A stretch of DNA of 64,000 bases from Hyphomicrobium sp. (lineage in GTDB: Bacteria; Pseudomonadota; Alphaproteobacteria; Rhizobiales; Hyphomicrobiaceae): assembly GCA_017512425.1 (NCBI GenBank), contig JAFWGI010000012.1, positions 186,001 through 250,000 on the forward strand. Reading direction: 5' to 3'. Of the stretch, positions 7,338 through 16,709 are shown piece after piece. The position numbers and the translations under genes are program-made. The notes under the pieces were generated by a model. The model worked only from the letters and a program-made list of their open reading frames with translations. It had not been told where the DNA came from and made no database searches. How positions within the stretch are numbered: position 1 is the first letter of the stretch; the number at the start of each line of letters is the position of its first letter.

Positions 7338-9482
7338 ATGCGGTGTAATCCATCGAAATGGCTGTTGGGTCTCGTCCCGATTGCGTTCTTGAGCTGGATC
7401 GCCGTCCAGGTCGAGCACGAGTCGATCGAAGCCGACCTCAGCCGCCGCACGCAAGACGCTTTGCAACGCATCGGCATGGATTGGGCGACGCCGATCTTCA
7501 ACGGCCGTGACGGTGTGCTGACCGGAAAATCTGCCGACGATACAGCGCCTGCGCGTGCGCTCGCCACTGTACGCGAAGGCTGGGGCGTTCGCGTTGCGCT
7601 TGACCGTTCCGAAATGCTGGAGCGCGTCGATAAGTTCTTCTGGTCGGCGGAATCGCGCGGCGATGGCCGCATTATTCTGTCCGGGTTCGTGCCCGACGAG
7701 GACACGCGCAAGGGGCTTCTCAACGCCGCAAAAACGGAATTCCCCAAAACGCCGATCATCGATGAGATGAAGCTCGCGCGCGGTGCGCCGGATCGTGCAG
7801 CGTGGCTCTCCGGCGCCAGTTTCGCGCTTAGCCAAATTGCCCAGCTGAAAAAGGGTACAGCCGAACTCGATGCGCTCCGTCTCACGGTTGCGGGCGAAGC
7901 CGCGACGATGCCCGCGTACCGCAACGTCCGCAAAGCGCTCTCTTCCTCGGTGCCGCCGAAAGTCGTGCTGGCGTTCGAGAAAATCTCGCCGCCGGTGATC
8001 AATCCGTATCTCTGGAACGCAGCACTCAGCGCCGGCAAGCTGACCATTGGCGGATACATTCCGACGGAGGCGGCCCGCAAGGAAATCGTCGCACACGCGC
8101 GCCGCGTGATGCCGAACGCGGCTCTCACCGATACGGCCGAGACCGCAGGCGGCGCACCCGACAACTGGGCAAAAGCCGCGGCCATCGCTTTGACACAGCT
8201 GGCATCGCTCAAAGTCGGAACCGCCGACATCAAGGGCCGCGAGTTTACATTTGTCGGTGAAGCCGCCGATGAAACGACGGCCGCAGCCGTCCGCAAAGCG
8301 CTAAAGTCAGACGTTCCGCAAAGTTTCAAGCTGGTTGAGCGCATAGGGTATCCGCGCGGCATCAAATCGATCGCCGGATACAACATGATGATCGCGCATT
8401 CCGGCGGCGACGTTGAAGTCTCGGGCAACATACCGAGCGAAGCGGCACGCGCTGCCTTGATCGACGCCGTCAAAGCGCGCTTTCGCGGCCGCAACGTCAA
8501 CGACAAGTTGAAGATCCTGTCAGGCGCGCCGGAAGGCTGGCAGCAGTGCATCATTGCGGGCCTCGCGCCGTTACCGCGCCTCGCCGAAGGCAGTAGCGTT
8601 CTCGCCGATCGGGCTTTGACGGTCACGGGCTCCACTGCCGACTACGGCGTCGCGCAAGGCGTTCCCGAAGAAGTCCGCACCGCCGTCGGCCAGACGTGTA
8701 CCGCTGACGTGCAGATCAAATTTACCGGCGATATGAAAGGCAATCTGACGTGGCGGGCCGCGCTCGATGATCGTGGCGCGCTGAGGCTTTCAGGAGATGT
8801 GCCGGACGATGCCGCGCGCGGCCGCCTGATCGAGGCTGCGCAACGGCTTTTTCCAAATGCCCGCTTCTCGGACGAGATGCGCCTCAAGGCAGCGCCCGCA
8901 GAACCTTGGTTGACTGTCGCGCTGGGCGGTCTGACATCGCTTTCGAAACTGGAGCGCGGAGAAGCGCAACTGACGGCCAGCGCGCTTGCCGTCAAAGGCT
9001 TCGCTGAAAGTGAGGCGGTTGCCGCCAACGTCCGCGCGGCTGTTCCGCGTGATGTACCGGAAGGATATTCGGGAACTGCCGCGATCGAGGTTCTCTCGGC
9101 GCAGGAGCAGGCCGCCAATGTCTGCCAGGAAATGATGCGCGATGCGACAGCACGCGGCGTCCTCGAATTCGATCGCGCCAAGGCCGATCTGACACCCGAT
9201 AGCACGCTGACGCTGCGCGAACTTGCGGAAATCGCAGCCGAGTGTCCGGCGTTTCACATCGAGATCGAAGGTCACACCGACAGTGAAGGCACGGATGAGC
9301 GCAATCAACGCCTGTCGGACCGGCGCGCGCAGGCGGTTGCGGATTTTCTGACGCGCGAGGGTGTCGACGCGCGTCGCTTGACGACGGTCGGCTACGGCGC
9401 GACGCGGCCGATTGCAGACAACAATACGGATGAAGGCCGGGCACGGAACCGGCGCATTGAATTCATCGTCAAGGTCAACTGA
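7338..9482 (+). CDS. Inner-membrane-anchored protein with four BON-like repeats and a C-terminal OmpA domain
   Basis: About 714 residues. An N-terminal membrane helix (about residues 8-24, preceded by Arg and Lys and followed by acidic residues) suggests N-in, C-out, so the bulk is periplasmic. Four repeats of about 123 residues follow, each with a core like SG-x-VP-x-EAAR, then a P-N-A-x-x-D segment, a GAP-x-x-W motif and L-x-x-G-x-A. The repeat cores begin near bases 7681, 8050, 8423 and 8792 and resemble BON modules. Residues from about 600 are an OmpA/MotB peptidoglycan-binding domain with LEFDRAKADL, IEGHTDSEG, RRAQAVADFL and RNRRIEFIV. ATG 7338 is preferred over an upstream GTG at 7293 because it puts the membrane helix at the N-terminus after GGGGAG. 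It heads a likely operon with the next two genes. Confidence 0.85.
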   Translation: MRCNPSKWLLGLVPIAFLSWIAVQVEHESIEADLSRRTQDALQRIGMDWATPIFNGRDGVLTGKSADDTAPARALATVREGWGVRVALDRSEMLERVDKFFWSAESRGDGRIILSGFVPDEDTRKGLLNAAKTEFPKTPIIDEMKLARGAPDRAAWLSGASFALSQIAQLKKGTAELDALRLTVAGEAATMPAYRNVRKALSSSVPPKVVLAFEKISPPVINPYLWNAALSAGKLTIGGYIPTEAARKEIVAHARRVMPNAALTDTAETAGGAPDNWAKAAAIALTQLASLKVGTADIKGREFTFVGEAADETTAAAVRKALKSDVPQSFKLVERIGYPRGIKSIAGYNMMIAHSGGDVEVSGNIPSEAARAALIDAVKARFRGRNVNDKLKILSGAPEGWQQCIIAGLAPLPRLAEGSSVLADRALTVTGSTADYGVAQGVPEEVRTAVGQTCTADVQIKFTGDMKGNLTWRAALDDRGALRLSGDVPDDAARGRLIEAAQRLFPNARFSDEMRLKAAPAEPWLTVALGGLTSLSKLERGEAQLTASALAVKGFAESEAVAANVRAAVPRDVPEGYSGTAAIEVLSAQEQAANVCQEMMRDATARGVLEFDRAKADLTPDSTLTLRELAEIAAECPAFHIEIEGHTDSEGTDERNQRLSDRRAQAVADFLTREGVDARRLTTVGYGATRPIADNNTDEGRARNRRIEFIVKVN

Positions 9483-9508
9483 GCCGGGCGGCTCGAAGGA
9501 GTGGCGTG

Positions 9509-9613
9509 ATGGACTATCTGTTCTTGAAGCTGATCTGGTGGATCGCGCTGGCTTTTGTTCTAGGCGCTGTCGCCGGCTGGCTATCGTGTGGTGGAACCGA
9601 GGAAGATTTGTAA
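9509..9613 (+). CDS. 34-residue single-pass membrane peptide
   Basis: A short frame begins at ATG 9509, eight bases after a strong AAGGAG (9495-9500), and codes for 34 residues. Residues 8-26 (LIWWIALAFVLGAVAGWLS in part) form one hydrophobic helix with a Gly-Ala-rich face. The N-terminus has a Lys and the C-terminus ends EEDL, which predicts an N-in, C-out helix. It sits 26 bases after the OmpA/BON gene and 55 bases before the helix-hairpin-helix protein, on the same strand. The Shine-Dalgarno, codon use and membrane-shaped composition argue that it is real. I do not recognise a family; a scaffold or accessory subunit between its two membrane neighbours is an inference. Confidence 0.65.
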   Translation: MDYLFLKLIWWIALAFVLGAVAGWLSCGGTEEDL

Positions 9614-9668
9614 ATCCGGCCCGACGCCCGCGGTTGATTGCGGGCGCTGTTCGATTGTTTGGTGAGTG

Positions 9669-11804
9669 ATGACGTACCTTCTGCTTCAAACCTTCCTGCT
9701 GTTGCTGTCGGCATATTTCGCCGGCGCGATGAGCGCGTGTCTGTTGAAGCGTGCACTGATGACGCGGAGCGCGGAAACAGTGGCCGTCACCGCGCGCACG
9801 TCGGCCGCGACATACGTCGAGCCGCCGGTCGAAAACATTCCGCTGATCAAGCCGCGTGAGATCGACCCCGTCCAACCGCGCATCGAAGTTTTACCGCGGC
9901 CGGCTCGCAAGGTTCTGCCGGTCAGCGAAAAAATCGACACCAGCCGCTTCGAGCGGGCGTTGACCGGCCCCGATCCGAATGAGGGCATGCCGCGCAAAAT
10001 GATCGTCCAGATCCGGCCGGCTGTTCTGAAGCCGGTGACCGGACCGGCGCAACCGTTCAAGAAGCCGGAACCGAAAGTCGAAGCGCCCAAGGTCGAAGCT
10101 CCGAAAGTCGAAGCTCCGAAAGTGGAAGCGGCGAAACCTGTCGCCACCAAAGCAGATGCCGCGACGACGCAGCCAAATAAGGTCGACGCGCCGAAGAGCG
10201 AGGCTCAGAAACCGGTTGCGGTAACGCCGGCCTCGTCACAGAAGGTCGAGCCTGCAAAATCGGACGATGTGAAGGCCGAGCCGTCGAAGGCCGAAGCCGC
10301 AGCCGCGCAGGCGGCTGCCAATATTGCCGAAAGCCAGAAGGCAGCACCGCAACCTGCCAACGATAAACCTAAAAGCGAGCCGTCCAAGGACACCGCCAGC
10401 ACGCCATCATCGGGCGGTATGATGGCGGGGATCGCGGGTGCATCGGCCGCTGCTGCGGCGGCCGTTGCAGCCGCCAAGGCCGCTGCCGCGGCCGTCGTGC
10501 CGCGTCCCGCGCCGACGTCACCTCAGCCGCAGAAACCTGTCGTCGAAATCAAACCCGCCGAGCCAGCGAAGCCTTCGGTTCCGGTCACGGCAGCGGTGTC
10601 GCCACCTGCTGCGAAACCTGATCCAGGCCCGGCGAATGCGAAACCGTCGGAAACGAAACCTGCGTCGCCGCAGCAGGCTCCGGGCCCTTCGAAGGTCGCA
10701 CAATCGCCGGCTGCTCAGGATGCAGGCCACGCGTTCGCTGCGAGCGGCGCCGACGATCTGCAACGCATTCGCGCCATCGACGCTGACACGTCGCGCCGCC
10801 TCAACGGCATCGGCATCGGGACGTTCGAACAGATCGCGCACTGGACTTCGGCCGATGTCAATCGCGTCAACCAACAGCTGGGTCTCGCTGGCCGCGTCGA
10901 TCGCGAACAATGGATCGAGCAAGCGCAAATCCTCGCGATGGGTGGCGAGACGTACTATTCGCGTAACCGCGCGGCGGTTTCGAAATCGCCGCCGGTTGGT
11001 GCGCAACCGGCGTCCACGCAGGCCTCTGCCGCGCCGTCGCAACCGGCATCTGCATCGGCGTCGACCACGTCCAGTCCAGCGACATCGACACCGGCGCAGC
11101 CGCCGTCGCCGAAATCTGAGCATGCTGCGCCATCGAGCGCGCCGCTCGCAGCACAATCACAATCTCAGCCACAGTCTTCCGCCGCTGAACCCGCAAAATC
11201 GGCCGCCGTTGCGCCGGTTGCCGCCGAGCCGGCTAAGCCTGCAGCGCCGCCGCCCACACCTGCGGCGCCATCGTCGCCAGCGCCCGCCTCGTCGGTCGCA
11301 TCGGCGTTGCAAGGCAAGTCGGTCGCGGAAATGGCAACCGCCGCGGCGGCAGCGATCGCTGCCGCATCGGCAAGCGTCACGCGCGGCATCCGGCCCATCG
11401 AGCCCATTTCGCCCCTGGCGCGCGCCAATCCGAATTTGGTCATGCCGGCCAAGTTGTCGGATGCACTGAAAGACAACGAAAGCAAAGCGCCTGCCGCGCC
11501 GGCACCTTCAGCGCCGCAGACCAGAGCGCCGTCCGGCGGCAAGCCGGATGATCTGAAACGCATTCGCGGTGTTGGCGTCTTGATCGAAAAGCGTTTGAAC
11601 GCGCTCGGCATCACAACCTATGCGCAGGTCGCCAACTGGAACAGCGGCGATATCGACCGCATTAGCCAGACGCTTGAATTCAAAGGCCGCATCGAGCGTG
11701 AAAGCTGGATCGAGCAGGCGCGCATCCTATCCAGTGGAGGCGACACCGAGTTCTCGCGCCGCGTTGACCGGGGCGATGTCGAGACGAGCCGCGACGACAA
11801 CTAA
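9669..11804 (+). CDS. Membrane-anchored Ala/Pro/Lys-rich protein with two helix-hairpin-helix-like domains
   Basis: About 711 residues. Residues 2-25 form a membrane helix followed by Lys and Arg, which predicts the long C-terminal part is cytoplasmic. A disordered Pro/Ala/Lys linker contains a short tandem KVEAP repeat (about 10075-10130). Two related domains of about 75 residues lie near 360-435 and 615-690, each with DDL-x-RIR, R-LN-x-GI, a Trp, a D-R-I/V pattern and WIEQA-x-IL. These resemble the HhH-like C-terminal extension seen in alphaproteobacterial NADH dehydrogenase subunit E proteins. The second copy keeps the hairpin glycines (IRGVGVLIEKRL); the first is altered (IRAIDADTSRRL). 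ATG 9669 is chosen; a GTG three bases earlier is equally possible. It is the third gene of the 7.3-11.8 kb cassette. Function unknown. Confidence 0.8.
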   Translation: MTYLLLQTFLLLLSAYFAGAMSACLLKRALMTRSAETVAVTARTSAATYVEPPVENIPLIKPREIDPVQPRIEVLPRPARKVLPVSEKIDTSRFERALTGPDPNEGMPRKMIVQIRPAVLKPVTGPAQPFKKPEPKVEAPKVEAPKVEAPKVEAAKPVATKADAATTQPNKVDAPKSEAQKPVAVTPASSQKVEPAKSDDVKAEPSKAEAAAAQAAANIAESQKAAPQPANDKPKSEPSKDTASTPSSGGMMAGIAGASAAAAAAVAAAKAAAAAVVPRPAPTSPQPQKPVVEIKPAEPAKPSVPVTAAVSPPAAKPDPGPANAKPSETKPASPQQAPGPSKVAQSPAAQDAGHAFAASGADDLQRIRAIDADTSRRLNGIGIGTFEQIAHWTSADVNRVNQQLGLAGRVDREQWIEQAQILAMGGETYYSRNRAAVSKSPPVGAQPASTQASAAPSQPASASASTTSSPATSTPAQPPSPKSEHAAPSSAPLAAQSQSQPQSSAAEPAKSAAVAPVAAEPAKPAAPPPTPAAPSSPAPASSVASALQGKSVAEMATAAAAAIAAASASVTRGIRPIEPISPLARANPNLVMPAKLSDALKDNESKAPAAPAPSAPQTRAPSGGKPDDLKRIRGVGVLIEKRLNALGITTYAQVANWNSGDIDRISQTLEFKGRIERESWIEQARILSSGGDTEFSRRVDRGDVETSRDDN

Positions 11805-11829
11805 TGGCGACAATTGACGGCGGCGGCGA

Positions 11830-12735
11830 TCAAGCCGCTGCGCGCTTCGCAATCGCGTCCGTTTCGGCAAAGAACGCAACGATCGCCTCGATCGTCGACG
11901 CGTCGCGCAGCAGCGGTGCATGGCCTTCGCCCGGCACTTCGATGCTGCGGAAGTTCGGATGGCGGCGGCGCATTTCATCGACCGTTTTGACCGACAGCAA
12001 ATCGGAGTTCGCGCCGCGCACGACCATCAGCGGCACGCGCTTCAAGCCTTCGAATTGCGGCCACAGTTCCGGTATTGGCCCGTCGAGCAACGACAGGCAC
12101 TTCGACAATTTGGGATCGTATCCCGAGACCGGCCTGCCGTTCTTTTCGTTAAATAGCTGGCGCGCGAAAACCTCAGCGTCGCGTTCGGTCAGGCCCGGAA
12201 AATCTCGCTTGGCGAGCGACAGCACGGCGCGTGCCGCATCGTCCCATGACTTCGGCAACGGCACGCGGCCAACGTAGCCTGCAATGCGAACCAGCCCGTC
12301 GAACTCGATGACCGGGCCGATATCGTTCAGCACAACCGCGCCGATGCGCGTGGGCTGCGCGGCCGCGAGAACGTGCGTGATCAAGCCTCCGCGCGACGTG
12401 CCGATAATCCCGCAATCGTTGAGGCCAAGCATCGTCATGAAGTCGATGACGTCGTGCATCTCGACGGGAATTGCGTAATTACGCCAGTCGGCATCGTGGT
12501 CGGATAATCCGCGCCCACGCATGTCGACGGTGTAGACGTCACGCGGCGTCTCGGCGTGCTGGCTGAGCGCGGGGGCTATGTCGTTGAAGTCGCGGCTGTT
12601 GCGTGTCAGGCCCGCCAAGCACAGCACAGGGCGACGCGTGCTTTTCGCGCGCGCTTTGTAATGCCGGCCGTAGAGGCGCGTGCCGTCGCGGGTCGTGCAT
12701 TTCAATTCGTCGAATACGCTCGCGGCTGCCGTCAT
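11830..12735 (-). CDS. Alpha/beta hydrolase
   Basis: The 301-residue protein has an alpha/beta hydrolase fold with a readable triad: the nucleophile elbow GTSRGG, an acid in VRGANSDLL, and His in GEGHAPLL near the C-terminus. RPVLCLAGLTRNSRDF contains the oxyanion-hole strand, and YTVDMRGRGLSD is the usual second-strand segment. No signal peptide is visible, so it is probably cytoplasmic. It is convergent with the preceding gene (25 bases apart) and lies downstream of the lytic transglycosylase on the minus strand, with 56 bases between them. The substrate cannot be read from the sequence; esterase, epoxide hydrolase-like or lactonase roles are all possible. Confidence 0.88.
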   Translation of the reverse strand: MTAAASVFDELKCTTRDGTRLYGRHYKARAKSTRRPVLCLAGLTRNSRDFNDIAPALSQHAETPRDVYTVDMRGRGLSDHDADWRNYAIPVEMHDVIDFMTMLGLNDCGIIGTSRGGLITHVLAAAQPTRIGAVVLNDIGPVIEFDGLVRIAGYVGRVPLPKSWDDAARAVLSLAKRDFPGLTERDAEVFARQLFNEKNGRPVSGYDPKLSKCLSLLDGPIPELWPQFEGLKRVPLMVVRGANSDLLSVKTVDEMRRRHPNFRSIEVPGEGHAPLLRDASTIEAIVAFFAETDAIAKRAAA

Positions 12736-12791
12736 CGTGCCCCCATATGTGAAATGCGACGCAGCACATCACGCGAACTGGATACGCGCAC

Positions 12792-14999
12792 TCAGCCTTC
12801 GGAATTCGAGACTGTGCCCGGTACGTCGTCTTCGTTCGCAGACGGCACTTTGGACGAGCCGCGCGCCCGCGCCAAGTCGTCTTCGAGCCGTAACGGATTG
12901 TTTTCCCCGAGCCGCGCGCGATAGATCTGAATGTTCGACAAGACTTTCGTGACGTACTCGCGCGTCTCGGTGATTGGAATACGTTCGATCCAGTCGATGA
13001 TATCGACCTTGGGATTCCGCGGGTCGCCGTTTTCGCGGATCCACTGCCGCGCGCGTCCAGGTCCGGCGTTATATCCGGCGAGACCGAGCACATATGAGCC
13101 TGAAAATTCGCCCATGCGGTCCGCGATATACGCCGATGCGATCGTGACGTTGTAGGCGTTGTCGGACAAGAGCCGCGGAATATCGCATTTGATCTTGTAG
13201 TCTTGGCAAACGTGCTTTGCCGTTACCGTCATCACCTGCATCAAACCTTTAGCGCCGGCGCCCGAAATCGTCTGCGGTTCAAATTCCGTCTCTTGTCGCG
13301 TGATGCCGAGAAGAAATGCCGTTTCCGGCGGTGTCGTCAGCGGCGTGTAGGCCGGGAACGTATGCACCGGATAGCCATAGGTGATCAGGTTCTGCCCTTT
13401 CGCGATCGCGGACTTGGCAATGCGCAGCGACATCTGCGTGTCGCCGATCATTTCGGCGAGATGCGAAACCATGCCGGCTTCGGATTCGCTCGGCAGGCCG
13501 ATGCGCAAAGACGTCAGGAATCCGCGCGTGTACTCGCGCGATAGGCCCGACTTCTTCGCCAGCATCACGGCCTTCACCGCATCGCTCGACACGAAGTTCT
13601 TGACTTGTGCGTCCGTCGGCAATTCCGGCGGCGTAATCTTGAGCGATGAGCGCTTGCCATCGATCTTCTGCAGCGCCAGTAGGCCATGAAATGTATCTGG
13701 ATTGTCCGTCGCGGTTTTGTAGTGCGCGTTGGCCGACGCCTTATCGCCACGGCTTTCGGCGACGCGCCCCAGCCAATACGACGCTTTTGCGCGGCTTAAA
13801 GGTCCGTCGGCGGCTTTCGCCAGCGTTTGGAAGTGTTTCTCCGCCGCATCCGCATCCTTGAGTTTGCGGAACGCGATCCACCCCGCCATGAACGATTGCT
13901 CTTTCAGCGGATTGACCGTCAACGGCCCGGCGTCTTTGACGAGGTCGTAGGCAAGTTTCGTCTTGCCGCCTTTGAGCGCGCCATAAGCAAGCTGACGGCG
14001 TTCCGCCCACCATTCGTCGAGCACGGCGATCTTGCTCGGGTCTTTCGGTGCGCCGAGGACGATTTTCGCGGCCGCATCGACGTTACCGGCTTTGCGCAGC
14101 ACTTGCGCCCGATGGAACGCCAAGCCCCAGTCGGTATCGTCCGGCGGCAGTGCCTCGATCAAGGCGCGTGCATTCGATGCCTTGTTGAATACGGCAAGCC
14201 GCGCCGTCGCCTTCTTCTGCTCCGCTTCGGAGAGCAGCGGGATGACACGCTTGGCAAACGCAGCGCGATCCTTGCGATTGTCAGCCCACCGGACGTCGTC
14301 GGTCGTCATATGATCGAAGCGCCACTTATGATCGGCCTCGTCGAGCAGATTTGAAAAACGCGCCAGGAAGCCCGTCTCAAGGAGGCCCGGAATTTTCATC
14401 TCGCGCCATGCCTTGGCTGCGAGTTTCTTGGCTTCCGCCATATTCCCTTCTGCCTGATACGCGGACGCCAGCGCCGCATATCCCAGTCCCGTCTGCGGCT
14501 CGGCAGATTTGAAGTGCGCCTTGATAGATTGCGCGCTGCCACCTTGCGTGAACAGAGCTTCCTCCAGGCGCTGCACCATCATCGCGCGATCCGGCCAGAG
14601 CGGGTTGGCATCGAGGAACGCGCGGTATTCTTCCGCGCGGCCGTAGCCAGCCCGCAGCCGCACCCATTCGACAAGCTTCTGACCCGCCGGATCGCTGATG
14701 CCGGACTTGATATCTTCGAAGCGCGCCATGCCGTTCGACTTGACGGCGGTGACGGCGTCTTTGATGCGCTGCGCGTCGTCTGCTGACGGCGCATACGCCT
14801 TGACCGGCGCCAGCAGCGAATCAAGTTTGGCAAGGTAGTCGGTTTCGGCTTTCTGATACGACGGCTTTGGGCTCGATTTGATGGCCGATCCGGCTGCGTC
14901 TTGCGCCGCGGCATGCGATATTGGGAAGAGTGCGATAGCGAGGGCAATCAGCGGCAAAACGCCCGGCAAAAAGGCTTTTTTCGGCGTCACGGCCCTCAA
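12792..14999 (-). CDS. slt: Soluble lytic murein transglycosylase
   Basis: A 735-residue periplasmic enzyme that cleaves peptidoglycan to 1,6-anhydro-muropeptides. Residues 1-32 are a signal peptide ending AHAAAQ. A long alpha-helical repeat superhelix (about 50-520) is followed by the SLT catalytic domain with LLGITRQETEFEPQTIS (the catalytic Glu is in RQETEF), GAKGLMQVM, and YNVTIASAYI then LAGYNAGPGRARQW. Overall size and order match the Slt70 family. It is divergent from dapA with a roughly 310-base gap; lytic transglycosylase, dapA and smpB in this order is common in Rhizobiales. Confidence 0.93.
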   Translation of the reverse strand: MRAVTPKKAFLPGVLPLIALAIALFPISHAAAQDAAGSAIKSSPKPSYQKAETDYLAKLDSLLAPVKAYAPSADDAQRIKDAVTAVKSNGMARFEDIKSGISDPAGQKLVEWVRLRAGYGRAEEYRAFLDANPLWPDRAMMVQRLEEALFTQGGSAQSIKAHFKSAEPQTGLGYAALASAYQAEGNMAEAKKLAAKAWREMKIPGLLETGFLARFSNLLDEADHKWRFDHMTTDDVRWADNRKDRAAFAKRVIPLLSEAEQKKATARLAVFNKASNARALIEALPPDDTDWGLAFHRAQVLRKAGNVDAAAKIVLGAPKDPSKIAVLDEWWAERRQLAYGALKGGKTKLAYDLVKDAGPLTVNPLKEQSFMAGWIAFRKLKDADAAEKHFQTLAKAADGPLSRAKASYWLGRVAESRGDKASANAHYKTATDNPDTFHGLLALQKIDGKRSSLKITPPELPTDAQVKNFVSSDAVKAVMLAKKSGLSREYTRGFLTSLRIGLPSESEAGMVSHLAEMIGDTQMSLRIAKSAIAKGQNLITYGYPVHTFPAYTPLTTPPETAFLLGITRQETEFEPQTISGAGAKGLMQVMTVTAKHVCQDYKIKCDIPRLLSDNAYNVTIASAYIADRMGEFSGSYVLGLAGYNAGPGRARQWIRENGDPRNPKVDIIDWIERIPITETREYVTKVLSNIQIYRARLGENNPLRLEDDLARARGSSKVPSANEDDVPGTVSNSEG

Positions 15000-15310
15000 T
15001 CCTCACTATATTTCCAACGGGAATCCAGCGCATGCACCGAACCACCCTGGCCAATCTTGCAGGGGACACGGCGAGCGCCTAATGTCCCGGGCGAATTTGC
15101 TAGACTTGCTCCGCGCGCCTCCATTAAGCGAGCGGTTGGTTTGGGGTGCAAGTGCTGACAGCGCTTTGTTTGCCTCATCCGTGCGGCAACACCGTGGCTG
15201 AGATGCCGCGAACCCGTTGCAGCATCATGCAATTATCTATGCAACCCTGGTCGCACGCGGCAATGGCCGCCGGCCAATACGGCAGAAGCAAAAAAAGGCC
15301 AGGACGCGGC
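15000..15310. other. Divergent intergenic region between slt and dapA
   Basis: This gap must hold the promoters for the lytic transglycosylase (minus) and dapA (plus). I see no convincing -35/-10 pair, no riboswitch-like fold and no small gene with a Shine-Dalgarno. An open frame continues upstream of the dapA start, but its residues do not resemble DapA and the family N-terminus begins at 15311. Confidence 0.5.
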
Positions 15311-16204
15311 ATGTTCAAGGGTTCGATTACGGCACTCATCACGCCTTTCAGAAACGGAAATCTCGACGAAGCAGCGCTCGCGCGGTTCGTCGATTGGCAA
15401 ATCACCGAAGGTACACACGGCCTCGTGCCAGTCGGCACCACTGGCGAAAGCCCGACGCTCGACTACGACGAGCACAAGCGCGTGATCGATATCACGGTCG
15501 AAGCCGCCAAGAAGCGCGTGCCGGTTATTGCGGGTACAGGCTCGAATTCGACGGAAGAAGCCGTCGAGCTGTCGCAGTACGCTGAGAAGTCCGGCGCCGA
15601 CGCCGTTCTGATCGTGACCCCGTATTACAACAAGCCGACGCAGGAAGGGCTATTCCAGCACTTCAAGGCGATCAACGACGCCATCAACATTCCGATCGTG
15701 ATCTACAATATTCCGAGCCGCTCGGTTGTCGACATGTCCGTCGCGACGATGGCGCGCTGCTTCAAGGAGTTGAACAACGTCGTCGGCGTCAAGGATGCGA
15801 CCGCCAATCTTGCGCGCCCGTCGCAGCAGCGCATCGTCTGCGGTCCCGACTTCTGCCAGCTCTCCGGCGAAGATGCGACGGCGCTCGGTTTTGTTGCCCA
15901 CGGAGGACGCGGCGTCATTTCCGTCGCGTCGAACGTCGCGCCACGCCTCGTTGCCGACTTGCAGAATGCGTTGCTCGCCGGCGACTACAAGAAGGCGCTT
16001 GTTCTGCAAGATCGCTTGATGCCGCTGTTCGACGTGATGTTCTGCGAGACCAACCCTGGTCCGGTCAAATACGCGGTGTCGCGTCTTGGTTTCTGCACGG
16101 AAGACATGCGCTTGCCGATGGTGCCGGTAACGGATGCCGGCAAGAACGCTATCGACGCCGTGCTGCGCGACCTCGGTCTCTTCGGCGCCAAGGCTGCCGA
16201 GTAA
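15311..16204 (+). CDS. dapA: 4-hydroxy-tetrahydrodipicolinate synthase
   Basis: The 297-residue enzyme condenses pyruvate with aspartate semialdehyde, the first committed step to lysine and diaminopimelate for cell wall. It has the family N-terminus [13 protein letters not shown], the substrate loop [12 protein letters not shown], the catalytic-triad Tyr in VIYNIPSRS, and the Schiff-base Lys in [12 protein letters not shown] 15311 gives the standard length; the frame stays open upstream but that part is not conserved. It is followed 28 bases later by smpB, as in other Rhizobiales. Confidence 0.97.
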   Translation: MFKGSITALITPFRNGNLDEAALARFVDWQITEGTHGLVPVGTTGESPTLDYDEHKRVIDITVEAAKKRVPVIAGTGSNSTEEAVELSQYAEKSGADAVLIVTPYYNKPTQEGLFQHFKAINDAINIPIVIYNIPSRSVVDMSVATMARCFKELNNVVGVKDATANLARPSQQRIVCGPDFCQLSGEDATALGFVAHGGRGVISVASNVAPRLVADLQNALLAGDYKKALVLQDRLMPLFDVMFCETNPGPVKYAVSRLGFCTEDMRLPMVPVTDAGKNAIDAVLRDLGLFGAKAAE

Positions 16205-16232
16205 CCGCTGCCGAAAAGAGCGATCATCAGCA

Positions 16233-16706
16233 ATGGCCTCGAAACGCGACGATGGCACGACGCTCATTGCGGAGAACCGCAAGGCGCGCCACGAATATTT
16301 CATAACCGACAGCTGGGAAGCAGGCATCATGCTGACCGGCTCGGAGGTCAAGTCGCTGCGCGTCGGGCAGACGAACATCGCGGAAAGCTATGCGTCGTGG
16401 GAAGACGGCGGCCTTTGGCTAATCAACAGCTACATTGCTGAATATAAAGGTGCTGCGTTTTTCCAGCACGACTCCCGCCGCAAAAGAAAACTGCTTCTGC
16501 ATCAAAGCGAGCTCAACAAACTTAAGCTCGCCATTGAGCGCAAAGGCATGACGCTCGTGCCGCTTGAGATGTATTTTAATCCAAAAGGCCTTGCTAAGTT
16601 GAAGATCGGCCTCGCCGAAGGCAAGAAGCTGCACGACAAGCGCGAGAGCGAAAAGAAGCGGGATTGGAACCGCGAGAAATCGCGCATCATGCGCGACAAG
16701 GGATGA
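16233..16706 (+). CDS. smpB: SsrA-binding protein
   Basis: This 157-residue protein matches SmpB, which binds tmRNA and brings it to stalled ribosomes for trans-translation. Landmarks are [13 protein letters not shown], the segment [22 protein letters not shown], and the basic tail [21 protein letters not shown], which in the family enters the ribosomal mRNA channel. ATG 16233 gives the standard N-terminus. The tmRNA gene itself is not in the window. The next gene starts three bases after the stop, so translational coupling is likely. Confidence 0.97.
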   Translation: MASKRDDGTTLIAENRKARHEYFITDSWEAGIMLTGSEVKSLRVGQTNIAESYASWEDGGLWLINSYIAEYKGAAFFQHDSRRKRKLLLHQSELNKLKLAIERKGMTLVPLEMYFNPKGLAKLKIGLAEGKKLHDKRESEKKRDWNREKSRIMRDKG

Positions 16707-16709
16707 TCG

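Noticed and set aside
10063..10140. Short tandem repeat as a possible CRISPR or satellite
   Set aside because: It is the coding repeat of KVEAP units in a disordered linker; no spacer structure exists. No CRISPR array was seen anywhere in the window.
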